Source of the DNA: JASBZA01 sp964392065
Lineage (GTDB): Bacteria > Bacillota > Clostridia > Saccharofermentanales > Fastidiosipilaceae
NCBI GenBank assembly: GCA_964392065.1
Contig: CAYMOG010000037.1
Span: 1-12,933, forward strand
Direction of reading: 5' to 3'
DNA: 12,933 nt
Made by a program: the position numbers and the translations under genes. Each line of letters opens with the position of its first letter. The first letter of the stretch is position 1. Shown here in pieces: positions 6,391 through 12,933 of the stretch. The notes beneath the pieces are model-generated. The model searched no databases, was not told where the DNA came from, and worked only from the letters and a program-made list of their open reading frames with translations.

Positions 6391-8321
6391 AGATGCCATT
6401 TGCGGCGGCCTTCTGCCAGTAGCTGGCGACGCCTAAATAGAGTATTAAATAATAGTGATTGTAAGGCAATTAAGACACAAATTATACTGGGCCAGATAGG
6501 ATGGACCCATCCGAAAAGAAGAAATAAGATTGGAATTAGTCCTATTAATATACTTAAGAGATGAAAGTAAAGGCCATTGTTTTTTGCCCGAGGAAGAGCT
6601 AGCAAGACGATTTCACTTGCCAATATAGCACCTGAGAATATGGCAGGAAGTCCCCAACTTATTGACCAAGCTCGGAAACCTAGGAGAAAATCTATTCCTA
6701 TTATACCGGCGCCAAGAGACATCGATTGGAGAAGTATCATCCATGAGGGGTTATGACGATTTCTAAGAATACCTGATGTCACAAGCCATACGGTTGCTAT
6801 TAAGAGCAAGACAGCACTTAGTGGTGTCTGAATGGGGATAAACATCGAGACGCTGGCATAGAGAAGTAGGAGTAAGATACTTCCTACCCCTAATATAAAT
6901 TTTGCTAGAGAGAAATTTGATCCTATAGGCACGTAAGGATAAGGTGTATTGAGAGCGCTGGCTCTGTCATCGGTTTTTTCAATAATTTCTCCTGCACTTC
7001 CACGTTCGGATTTCGACTCAACTATAAAGGTAGATTCTAAGCCGTCTTCTATTAATACTTTTAGGCATTGGTCTTGTACTTCGGAACTCTCTAGAGGAGA
7101 AGTGAAACTAATACACAAGTCTTTTTCATAACTAATAATAGACATTTGGGGTCTTACGGCTGAGGTAGTTATTTGTACTTCTTCGACTAGGTCTTTTACA
7201 CCTTCGGGCATACGGAAGCGCCCTAGATTCGTGAGGGCGGCCGTGATGCTACGGTTATTTCCGATGTTAATCATTCGGAGTACGAAATCTTTGATATGTA
7301 AGGGTACTAGGCGAATAAGGAGTATTTTTTCGAAGCGAACAAGTTTGGCTACTTTTTTCGAAATGTTTTCTTTGGCCGAAGCGCGTTTCAATTGTTTGGT
7401 GAAATGCGTGGTTAATTCTTCTATACTGGGCTCGTGGTCAGGGAGAAAAGTATAGCGTAACATCAGTGTCGCGAAGAAGTTTCTTGCACTTAGGTTCGGG
7501 AAATGTTGGCGTAAATCTACAGGGCAAGAGAGGGCAACCTCAAGGGGTTTACGCTTGTCCTTATCTCTTGCGGAGCGATAGAGAGCTAGAGCGAAGGTGG
7601 AGGCGAGGTAGGTTGTGATTGTACCTCCTAGTTCCCGCGCACGATTAAGAATATGAGAGGTACGAAAATGTACTTCTAGGACATTTTGGCGGGCGTCTGG
7701 CGTAAGTTTGCCCCTGATATGTAAGACTTTGGTCTTCTTAGTTTTCTCATCAATAGGTTCTGCTTGATGTTCTTCGTTTTGGGCAATTTGTTCCTTAAAG
7801 TTATAGAGTCGGAAGGCGTCTTGATTGAGTTCTGCCCGTGTATATGCGGGGAAAACCTTGTGCCTAGGAGCATCTGTACCTTCATCTAAATAATAGAAAT
7901 ATGCGATTAAAAGGAGCTGGAAGAAGCTCATAGCTCCCGACCCGTCCGACAGGGAATGGAAGACTTCTAAATGTATACGATTATGACGATATAAAATTCG
8001 AAATAAGAGTCCCCTGTGGGTGCTGTGGTAGATCTGGGCGCAAAGAATGTCATCTTCTTCACTAGCAAGGGGAGTAAGTGCGGTATCTTCCATGAAATAC
8101 CAGAAGATTCCGCGGCGAATAATAGCTTTGTAGAGGGGGAAGTGCTCATACGTGCGTTCTAGAGCTTTTTGTAGAATATCTGGGCGAACGGCTTCGGTTA
8201 GAGAGGCAGTCAAACGAAAGACTTTTGTATCAGCAGAGGTCATCGTTGAGAGAAATATCTTCGAAGCGTTATCTAGAGGGAGCCAGGCTTTGGCACCCAT
8301 AATTTTTTGTTTATCGGACAT
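6387..8321 (-). CDS. condensation/alcohol-acetyltransferase-like enzyme fused to a C-terminal membrane domain
   Basis: A 644-residue two-part protein. Residues 1 to about 435 form a chloramphenicol-acetyltransferase-like fold: the catalytic HxxxDG motif is HSLSDG at 122-127, with CPVDLRQHFP at 266-275 and the TNLGRF strand at 364-369, as in alcohol acetyltransferases and PapA-type acyltransferases. This half should transfer an acyl group from a thioester to a hydroxyl or amine. After a polar linker (about 436-460), YPYVPIG introduces a region of about six membrane helices (roughly 472-496, 499-519, 527-548, 554-577, 584-605, 608-628). It resembles the poorly characterised membrane domain I know as DUF6320, ending in an arginine-rich cytoplasmic tail. 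GGAGG lies six bases before the ATG, and the start overlaps the hydrolase gene by 11 bases, so translation is probably coupled. Acceptor and donor are unknown. Confidence 0.85.
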   Translation of the reverse strand: MSDKQKIMGAKAWLPLDNASKIFLSTMTSADTKVFRLTASLTEAVRPDILQKALERTYEHFPLYKAIIRRGIFWYFMEDTALTPLASEEDDILCAQIYHSTHRGLLFRILYRHNRIHLEVFHSLSDGSGAMSFFQLLLIAYFYYLDEGTDAPRHKVFPAYTRAELNQDAFRLYNFKEQIAQNEEHQAEPIDEKTKKTKVLHIRGKLTPDARQNVLEVHFRTSHILNRARELGGTITTYLASTFALALYRSARDKDKRKPLEVALSCPVDLRQHFPNLSARNFFATLMLRYTFLPDHEPSIEELTTHFTKQLKRASAKENISKKVAKLVRFEKILLIRLVPLHIKDFVLRMINIGNNRSITAALTNLGRFRMPEGVKDLVEEVQITTSAVRPQMSIISYEKDLCISFTSPLESSEVQDQCLKVLIEDGLESTFIVESKSERGSAGEIIEKTDDRASALNTPYPYVPIGSNFSLAKFILGVGSILLLLLYASVSMFIPIQTPLSAVLLLIATVWLVTSGILRNRHNPSWMILLQSMSLGAGIIGIDFLLGFRAWSISWGLPAIFSGAILASEIVLLALPRAKNNGLYFHLLSILIGLIPILFLLFGWVHPIWPSIICVLIALQSLLFNTLFRRRQLLAEGRRKWHL

Positions 8322-9273
8322 GTTTGTCCTCCAGGAAATCTTGCAGGAGTTCCATGAGTTCCGTATGCGCTTCTGGGAAGAGAGTACTCCTGGTTAAGAA
8401 GCCATGGGGTACTTCGCTTATCATGCGATAGGTAGTTTCAACTTGGTTTTCTTCTAATCTATGGGCGTAGGCTTTCGCCTCATCTAAGAGGGGATCATGT
8501 TCGGCCGTGACGATAAGGGTTCTAGGAAGTAGGTTTAATTTATCACTAATAAGTGGTGTCACGTTTTCGTCCGTTTTCATAAGACTCTGATTTTCTAAGT
8601 AGAGATCGTAATAGTTTCTCATATTTTGTAAAGTTAAACCGAAATCATAACCTTTCTCCTGAAGTGAAGGGAAGACCATGGTTTTCGCAAATTCTACAGA
8701 ATAATCATAACCCATAGTAGGGTAAATTAGAATTTCCCCATCTACTTTAATTTCTTCTAGCTCCATCAGTAGTCTCGTAACTACCGTGGCCAGGTTTCCA
8801 CCAGCTGAATCGCCCATGATAAATATTTTACGTTTACCAGTGTCGATAAAATGCCGAACAATTTCAAGAGCTACCTTATAACAATCACTTAATCCTGCAG
8901 GGTAGGGATGCTCAGGGGCTTTGCGATAATCAACGGAAAATAATACGGTATTGCTTGCTTCAGTGATTTCTCGGCACGCTCTCGTGTAGGTGTCCACATT
9001 GCCTGTGACGAATCCACCGCCATGGAAGAAAATAATTATATTGCTGGTTCTAGCGTCAGTAGGAGGGAAAATACGTATGGGCACAGAGTATTGAGAGTCA
9101 TCTGTGAGCAAATAGTGATCAATCAGTTGATACTCTGGATGCTCTTCTTGAAACTCTTCCATATCGCGCTGGGCTATATTTTCCTGAGCCTTACGAATTA
9201 AGGAATAGTTTTTCTTCACATCGAAAATTGGTAAAGATGCAATGCGTAAACCTAAACGTACCCAAGGATTCAT
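8311..9273 (-). CDS. alpha/beta hydrolase, hormone-sensitive-lipase family (esterase/lipase)
   Basis: A carboxylic-ester hydrolase of the HSL family. HGGGF at 84-88 forms the oxyanion hole, VDYRKAPEHPYPA at 114-126 is the typical block after it, and GDSAGGN at 154-160 carries the nucleophile S156. D260 (AEHDPLLDE) and H290 (PHGF) complete the triad. Length (320 aa) is normal and no signal peptide is present; the first 50 residues form the amphipathic cap helix region. GGAGGT lies five bases before the ATG. It is the middle gene of a three-gene operon, 22 bases after the phosphatase and overlapping the acyltransferase. Pairing an esterase with an acyltransferase suggests removal or remodelling of acyl groups on the same compound (inference). 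Confidence 0.95.
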   Translation of the reverse strand: MNPWVRLGLRIASLPIFDVKKNYSLIRKAQENIAQRDMEEFQEEHPEYQLIDHYLLTDDSQYSVPIRIFPPTDARTSNIIIFFHGGGFVTGNVDTYTRACREITEASNTVLFSVDYRKAPEHPYPAGLSDCYKVALEIVRHFIDTGKRKIFIMGDSAGGNLATVVTRLLMELEEIKVDGEILIYPTMGYDYSVEFAKTMVFPSLQEKGYDFGLTLQNMRNYYDLYLENQSLMKTDENVTPLISDKLNLLPRTLIVTAEHDPLLDEAKAYAHRLEENQVETTYRMISEVPHGFLTRSTLFPEAHTELMELLQDFLEDKHVR

Positions 9274-9295
9274 TGCCTACCTCCAGTGTTTTTGT

Positions 9296-10066
9296 TTATG
9301 CTATCACAATATTGAAGATGTCGTAGAAGGATTGCTTCGTACCGAAGTAAAATTCTGAGTAATCTTCTAGACTGAGTGGATGCCCTTCGAAATTGCAGAG
9401 GACAAGATCGAGTTCTTCTGCAAATAAGAAGTGTGGTGCAAAATCCCAGGGGCCACCACGGTGACTCAAGAAACAAGAAAATCGACCGTCGAGAACTCTT
9501 GCACCGTCCACACCACTACAACCCTCACGTCGTACCTGAAAGGCATCATGCATCAACTTGTCGAAGAGCTCCGGACGATAATCATAGATCCTATGTAAAT
9601 CGAAGGAGATTATGGACTCCGCTAGTCCTTTGTTATCAGGTTTTGTGATAGAAACTCCGTTTTTATATACACCTTGTCCACGGATTGCAGAATAAAGCAC
9701 ACCTTCTACTGGTAGGTAAATGTAGGAGAGCATGGGTTTGCCATTTTCGAAGTAGGCAAGTAGGGTGGCGTAGTCGGCGCTTTGGCCGATGAAATTAGAT
9801 GTACCATCGATAGGATCGATGACCCAGAGTTTCTCAGCAGAATATTGCTTAGGTTGGTACGTTTCTTCACCGAGCGTGGCATGGTCAGGAAAGTGGGTAC
9901 GTATTTGCTTAATAATATGGGCTTCGACCGCTTGATCTACCTGGGTTACGAGATCGCGTCGACCGGATTTCTCCTCCACATCCAAACCATCAAATCCTTG
10001 GATAATTTCTGGTATGGATTCTAATAGGGCTATGGCCCATGTATGTAGTTTCTGTAGCGTCGTCAT
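9296..10066 (-). CDS. inositol monophosphatase family protein
   Basis: A Mg2+-dependent, lithium-sensitive-type sugar or polyol monophosphatase of 256 residues, the usual size. Metal ligands are visible in order: E67 in LGEE, D84 and D87 in WVIDPIDGTSNF (84-92 core, with the I86 carbonyl), and D208 in PWDFAP. The loop region with DLVTQVD at 38-44 matches the family opening. Members act on inositol-1-phosphate, fructose-1,6-bisphosphate, PAP or histidinol phosphate; sequence does not decide, although the WDFAP ending is typical of IMPase/SuhB-type proteins. AGGAGG lies about six bases before the ATG. It is the first gene of the operon with the hydrolase and acyltransferase, so its product, a free polyol or alcohol, may be the acyl acceptor (inference). 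Confidence 0.93.
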   Translation of the reverse strand: MTTLQKLHTWAIALLESIPEIIQGFDGLDVEEKSGRRDLVTQVDQAVEAHIIKQIRTHFPDHATLGEETYQPKQYSAEKLWVIDPIDGTSNFIGQSADYATLLAYFENGKPMLSYIYLPVEGVLYSAIRGQGVYKNGVSITKPDNKGLAESIISFDLHRIYDYRPELFDKLMHDAFQVRREGCSGVDGARVLDGRFSCFLSHRGGPWDFAPHFLFAEELDLVLCNFEGHPLSLEDYSEFYFGTKQSFYDIFNIVIA

Positions 10067-10096
10067 ATAGTCCTCCTCAGAATCATTTCTCCTAGC

Positions 10097-10125
10097 TTAC
10101 TATACTCTACAATCCCATGTATAAT
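10097..10125 (+). promoter_or_regulatory. candidate promoter of the nitrilase-like gene, overlapping a minus-strand promoter region
   Basis: TATAAT at 10120-10125 has a poor -35 (TTACTA) at 17 bases. On the other strand TATAGT (complement of 10099-10104) could serve the phosphatase operon, again with a weak -35. TATAC (10101-10105) and GTATA (10119-10123) form an inverted repeat across both -10 regions, so the two promoters would be arranged back to back. Confidence 0.35.
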
Positions 10126-10154
10126 CGAAGTATGAAATTATAGGAGGTAGGATG

Positions 10155-10883
10155 ATGAAAATTGCGTTAGCATGTGCAGAAATACGTGATGAAGATATGA
10201 ATTTTCATTTGGATGAGGTGGAGCGTATGGCTGTTTTGGCCCAAGAACAAGGTGTAGATTTCTTAATTTTCGGAGAATCCTACCTACAAGGATTTGAAGC
10301 ACTCACTTGGAATCCAGAAGAAGACAGAGAAATTGCAAAACCTCTATATTCAACGAAAATTACTAGGTTAAAAGAAATTGCCAGCACATACGGTATGGCA
10401 ATTTCGATTGGTTTTTTCGAGCGAGAAGAAGGAGTGTTTTATAGCAGCAACCTGGTTATAGGTCAGGACGGAGAAATTGTTGACCGGTTTCGCCGCGTTA
10501 GTCCCGGCTGGAAGATAGCAGATGCTCCTGATGTGTATAAACAAGGAAAAGGTTTCCATACCTTCGGCTTAGGGGATAAAACCTTTGCAACCGCGATTGG
10601 CAAAGACTTGTGGTTCGAGGAAAATATTCAGGCACTACGTGATTTGGATATGGATGCGTTGATTTGGCCTGTATATGTTGACTTCTCAGTAGGGCAGTGG
10701 CTCAGTCAAGAGTTAGCCGATTATGTCGATCAGAGTGCAAAACTTCCTTGTCCTGTTCTATGGGTAAACAGCTATGTTGAGGATCCGAAGCGGGCCAAAG
10801 GAGGCGCCTATGTTTTCCATAACAAGGGAGTTCTCCACAACATCCCTCTAGGAAATAAAGGCTTACTTGTCTGCGAAATATAA
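10155..10883 (+). CDS. nitrilase-superfamily (carbon-nitrogen hydrolase) protein lacking the catalytic cysteine
   Basis: The 242-residue protein has the nitrilase-superfamily layout. It begins MKIALACAEI, has FLIFGES with the catalytic-position E41, and then SNLVIGQDGEIVDRFRR. The third catalytic region reads FATAIGKDLWFEE. Active members use Glu-Lys-Cys. Here the Lys position after the Arg of the YRK motif is R114, and the Cys of the usual ICxDLW motif is G149 (IGKDLW). No cysteine lies nearby; the others are at about 7, 199 and 240. It is therefore probably not a normal amidase, yet the frame is intact and has a strong AGGAGGT site. That site is six bases before the ATG at 10155, a better distance than for the ATG at 10152. 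A good terminator follows. It is divergent from the phosphatase operon; a binding or structural role is possible. Confidence 0.85.
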   Translation: MKIALACAEIRDEDMNFHLDEVERMAVLAQEQGVDFLIFGESYLQGFEALTWNPEEDREIAKPLYSTKITRLKEIASTYGMAISIGFFEREEGVFYSSNLVIGQDGEIVDRFRRVSPGWKIADAPDVYKQGKGFHTFGLGDKTFATAIGKDLWFEENIQALRDLDMDALIWPVYVDFSVGQWLSQELADYVDQSAKLPCPVLWVNSYVEDPKRAKGGAYVFHNKGVLHNIPLGNKGLLVCEI

Positions 10884-10884
10884 G

Positions 10885-10920
10885 AAACGGTGCCCCGTAA
10901 TAGAGCACCGTTTTATTATT
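10885..10920 (+). terminator. intrinsic terminator of the nitrilase-like gene
   Basis: AAACGGTGC (10885-10893) pairs with GCACCGTTT (10905-10913) over an 11-base loop, followed by TTTTATTATT. It begins two bases after the stop codon and lies between convergent genes, so it may also serve the SDR gene. Confidence 0.88.
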
Positions 10921-10942
10921 GTCGTTGGATTGGACCAGGGTA

Positions 10943-11704
10943 TTATATGCAGGTGTAGCCACCATCAATAGGCATAATAACACCGGTAACATAGCTAGCT
11001 TCTTCGGATGCGAAGAACAGTGCTCCAGCGTTTAATTCGCCTTCATTACCATAACGTCCTAGAGGTACGAAAGTTTTCATATATTGAGTGAATTCATCAG
11101 TATTTAGAGTGTCTGTGGTTAACTCAGTTTCGAAGTAACCAGGGCAGATGCAGTTGCATGTGATCTTGTATTTCGCAAGCTCTGCTGCTACTGCACGGGT
11201 GAAGTTTACGACTCCGCCTTTGGATGTATGATAAGCCACCGTATCGATAGCAGTATTACCTACAAGTCCGTACATAGAAGAGATGTTTATGATACGGCCG
11301 TAGTTGTTTTCTTTCATGATGTTAGCAAATGCACGTGTTACATAGAAAACAGAATTCATATCTGTATCAATGGTGAAATCCCACTCATCATCGGTCATTT
11401 CGAGAACGCCAGCGTTCTTAGCAGAACCCGCATTATTAATGAGAACATCCACTTTGCCGAACTTCTCTTTCGCTTGCGCTGCAGCTTCGTTCACTTGCTC
11501 AGGCTTAGTCACATCACATTGAATAGGAAGAGCTTTGATACCATGCTCACTTTTTAACTCTTCGGCCAAAGCTTCAAGCTTCTCCAATCTTCTTGCTGTC
11601 AGAACAAGGTTTGCACCCTGCTCAGCAAAACCTCTAGCCATCTGCATACCTAAACCGGAAGATGCACCGGTAATAACTACCACTCTGTCTTTAAAATTAA
11701 ACAT
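10943..11704 (-). CDS. short-chain dehydrogenase/reductase (classical SDR)
   Basis: A cytoplasmic NAD(P)(H)-dependent oxidoreductase of 253 residues. TGASSGLG at 12-19 binds the cofactor, NNAG is at 90-93, N117 is the active-site asparagine, S142/S143 supply the serine, and YHTSK gives Y158 and K162. CPGYFETELT and the ending GVIMPIDGGY are typical. R38-R39 after the second strand favours NADP(H). The substrate is unknown; gluconate 5-dehydrogenase-like and 3-oxoacyl reductase-like enzymes both look similar. I prefer the ATG at 11704 because GAGGAA precedes it by six bases and the predicted transcription start is about 11741. The alternative ATG at 11741-11743 would sit at the very 5' end of the RNA with no ribosome site. 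Confidence 0.94.
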   Translation of the reverse strand: MFNFKDRVVVITGASSGLGMQMARGFAEQGANLVLTARRLEKLEALAEELKSEHGIKALPIQCDVTKPEQVNEAAAQAKEKFGKVDVLINNAGSAKNAGVLEMTDDEWDFTIDTDMNSVFYVTRAFANIMKENNYGRIINISSMYGLVGNTAIDTVAYHTSKGGVVNFTRAVAAELAKYKITCNCICPGYFETELTTDTLNTDEFTQYMKTFVPLGRYGNEGELNAGALFFASEEASYVTGVIMPIDGGYTCI

Positions 11705-11747
11705 ATTCGTTTCCTCTTTCTTTTCTATTATTTTGACTAACATTAAT

Positions 11748-11776
11748 ATTTTATCGAAAAATGATTATCCAATCAA
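11748..11776 (-). promoter_or_regulatory. sigma-A-type promoter of the SDR gene
   Basis: Read on the minus strand: TTGATT (complement of 11771-11776), a 17-base spacer, then TAAAAT (complement of 11748-11753). Both hexamers and the spacing are close to consensus. The predicted start at about 11741 gives a leader of roughly 37 bases to the preferred ATG. A small palindrome AGGGATTTCCCT (11777-11788) abuts the -35. Confidence 0.6.
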
Positions 11777-11793
11777 GGGATTTCCCTAGGAAT

Positions 11794-11827
11794 TTACAAT
11801 TTTTTCGCTCTATACGAAGAATTGTAA
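11794..11827. repeat. inverted repeat / hairpin in divergent intergenic region
   Basis: TTACAATTTTTTCG (11794-11807) pairs with CGAAGAATTGTAA (11815-11827) with one bulge, around loop CTCTATA. It lies between the SDR promoter and the nuclease-fold gene. It may be an operator, or an RNA hairpin at the 5' side of the plus-strand gene. T-runs follow on the plus strand, but not immediately. Confidence 0.45.
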
Positions 11828-11883
11828 GTTTTTGTAGGTTTTTCTTGTGCATCCCGTTTAGGACATGAAGCTAAAATTAATAT

Positions 11884-12861
11884 ATGTTTGAAAATCCTAT
11901 TGTTTATAGTCATTGGAGTGCAGCGATCCGATGGAATATCCCTTTCTTTAAGTCTGTTTTTTCAGAGGAGCTATCTAAGGTCGGCAAGGAGGACGACCGA
12001 GAACATATTGTCGTTTTCGACTCTGAAGATAAGTTCAGTAAAGAGGGATATATGGTGCATTGCTGCAGTAATGCAATTGCTTATGAAAAAACTTCTATTG
12101 TCAGAGGTGAATCTCTGGTTAGACTTGAGTTGTTATTTATACAACTCGCGTCAGAGTTAGGTATACTGAAAACCATCATGCTTGGAATGCTTATGTGTAG
12201 TAAGCCGAATGCCAATCCTTTCATGATGACAGTAGAGCAGCTTAAGCATTTTGCTCTTCAAGCCCACGGTATGCATGGACGTAAAGTTGCTTTGCGTGCA
12301 CTAAAATATATTAAAGAAGGGTGTCGTTCACCCCTAGAAGCCATTATATTTATGATGTTAAATAATCCCTATGCATTAGGCGGCTTTAATTTAGGTTATG
12401 CTGTTTTTGATCATCTTGTCGTACTACCCAGAAAATATGAAGCCCACATTAATGAAGCCAGCTATAATCTGGATATCTATTATCCATCAAAAAAACTAGA
12501 TGTAGAATATCAAGGTGCATTTCATAAAGATAAGACATTAGAGGATATGAAGAGAGCAGAAGTTCTAGAGGAAATGGGCTTCAAAGTTATTTTTCTCTAT
12601 ACCGAAGACCTCTATAATTTAGAAAAGTTTTACCATAAAGTTGAAGACATTCGAAAATACTTAGGTAAAAGAATTCGTATCCAATCACGACATTATGCAA
12701 AGAATTTTTCAGCCCTTCGCTCGCTATTACCCCGGCTAAAATTTAATGATGAGCATAACTCTAGATCCCTAGGTGCCAGAAGAAAAGAAGAGTATCTTTT
12801 CCTTCGAAAATACTTAGATGACAACCTTCTGCAATCAATTGTTGACACTAAGACAGATTAG
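11884..12861 (+). CDS. putative PD-(D/E)XK (DUF559/Vsr-like) nuclease-fold protein
   Basis: A 325-residue protein, not assignable to a named gene. The middle-to-late part resembles the DUF559/Vsr endonuclease-like fold. SPLE (149-152) supplies an acidic helix residue, and NLDIYYPSKKLDVEYQGAFH (195-214) gives D197 and E208-x-Q210 on adjacent strands followed by a histidine. After that come LEDMKRAEVLEEMGFKVIFL (219-238), the conserved D..R...L...G pattern. The N-terminal 100 residues begin with a SHWSAAIRW segment and may be the target-recognition or winged-helix part seen in AbiEi-like proteins (less sure). The C-terminus is basic. The ribosome site is weak: the nearest candidate, AGGAC, is too far upstream. 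The gene stands alone, with no methylase or toxin partner visible before the window ends. A role in defence or DNA repair is inferred only from the fold. Confidence 0.65.
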   Translation: MFENPIVYSHWSAAIRWNIPFFKSVFSEELSKVGKEDDREHIVVFDSEDKFSKEGYMVHCCSNAIAYEKTSIVRGESLVRLELLFIQLASELGILKTIMLGMLMCSKPNANPFMMTVEQLKHFALQAHGMHGRKVALRALKYIKEGCRSPLEAIIFMMLNNPYALGGFNLGYAVFDHLVVLPRKYEAHINEASYNLDIYYPSKKLDVEYQGAFHKDKTLEDMKRAEVLEEMGFKVIFLYTEDLYNLEKFYHKVEDIRKYLGKRIRIQSRHYAKNFSALRSLLPRLKFNDEHNSRSLGARRKEEYLFLRKYLDDNLLQSIVDTKTD

Positions 12862-12933
12862 ATAATGGCAAATGTTTTATTCTGCGGTAGGTATTTTCGT
12901 TTGTGTGGCCGATGTCTTCAAAATCGCAAGCTT

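Noticed and set aside
11705..11743. 13-residue N-terminal extension of the SDR protein
   Set aside because: The ATG at the upstream end coincides with the predicted transcription start and has no ribosome site, whereas the internal ATG has GAGGAA at a good distance and matches the usual family start.
12865..12933. Open frame starting ATGGCAAATG and running to the window end, with four cysteines in 23 codons
   Set aside because: Only 23 codons are visible and no ribosome site precedes the ATG, so coding cannot be supported from this window.
1..12933. CRISPR arrays, tRNA/rRNA genes, insertion sequences, phage genes
   Set aside because: No regularly spaced repeats, tRNA-like cloverleaf patterns, transposase motifs or terminal inverted repeats with target duplications were seen on reading both strands.

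Overview
The window looks like chromosomal DNA of a low-to-moderate-GC Gram-positive bacterium. Strong AGGAGG-type ribosome binding sites precede most genes, intrinsic terminators are short and symmetrical, and alanine dehydrogenase and methylglyoxal synthase are of the usual bacterial type. The genus cannot be fixed. The nuclease-fold protein at the right end resembles proteins I associate with Coriobacteriia and some Bacillota, so either group is possible. No rRNA, tRNA, CRISPR array, insertion sequence or phage gene was seen.

Left part (1-5150): a small unrecognised ORF converges on an aldehyde dehydrogenase gene (-). A 320-base divergent control region separates that gene from alanine dehydrogenase (ald, +), which ends at a strong terminator. 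Next come a short HTH protein (-), apparently the C-terminal remnant of a YheO/DauR-like regulator, and a divergent sodium:solute symporter (+) whose N-terminal coding region is interrupted by a 100-N assembly gap (3597-3696). Alanine dehydrogenase, an amino-acid-type regulator and a Na+-coupled transporter together suggest amino-acid or organic-acid catabolism (inference).

Middle part (5187-6390): a DJ-1/PfpI-family protein (-) is divergent from methylglyoxal synthase (mgsA, +). Their 199-base intergenic region carries two overlapping inverted repeats. One gene makes methylglyoxal, and the other belongs to a superfamily that includes glyoxalase III-type enzymes, so they may form a production/detoxification pair.

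Right-centre (6387-10883): a tight minus-strand operon runs inositol monophosphatase-family phosphatase, then HSL-family alpha/beta hydrolase, then a two-domain protein (condensation/alcohol-acetyltransferase-like domain with HxxxDG, fused to about six membrane helices). The order suggests dephosphorylation, acylation and deacylation of a polyol or lipid-like compound at the membrane; the compound is unknown. Divergent from it is a nitrilase-superfamily protein in which the catalytic cysteine and lysine positions are occupied by Gly and Arg.

Right end (10943-12933): an SDR oxidoreductase (-) with a clear sigma-A-type promoter, then a 325-residue protein (+) with a probable PD-(D/E)XK (DUF559/Vsr-like) nuclease fold. 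The strongest leads are the cysteine-less nitrilase homologue, the phosphatase-hydrolase-acyltransferase operon, the truncated regulator beside the gapped symporter, and the nuclease-fold protein.
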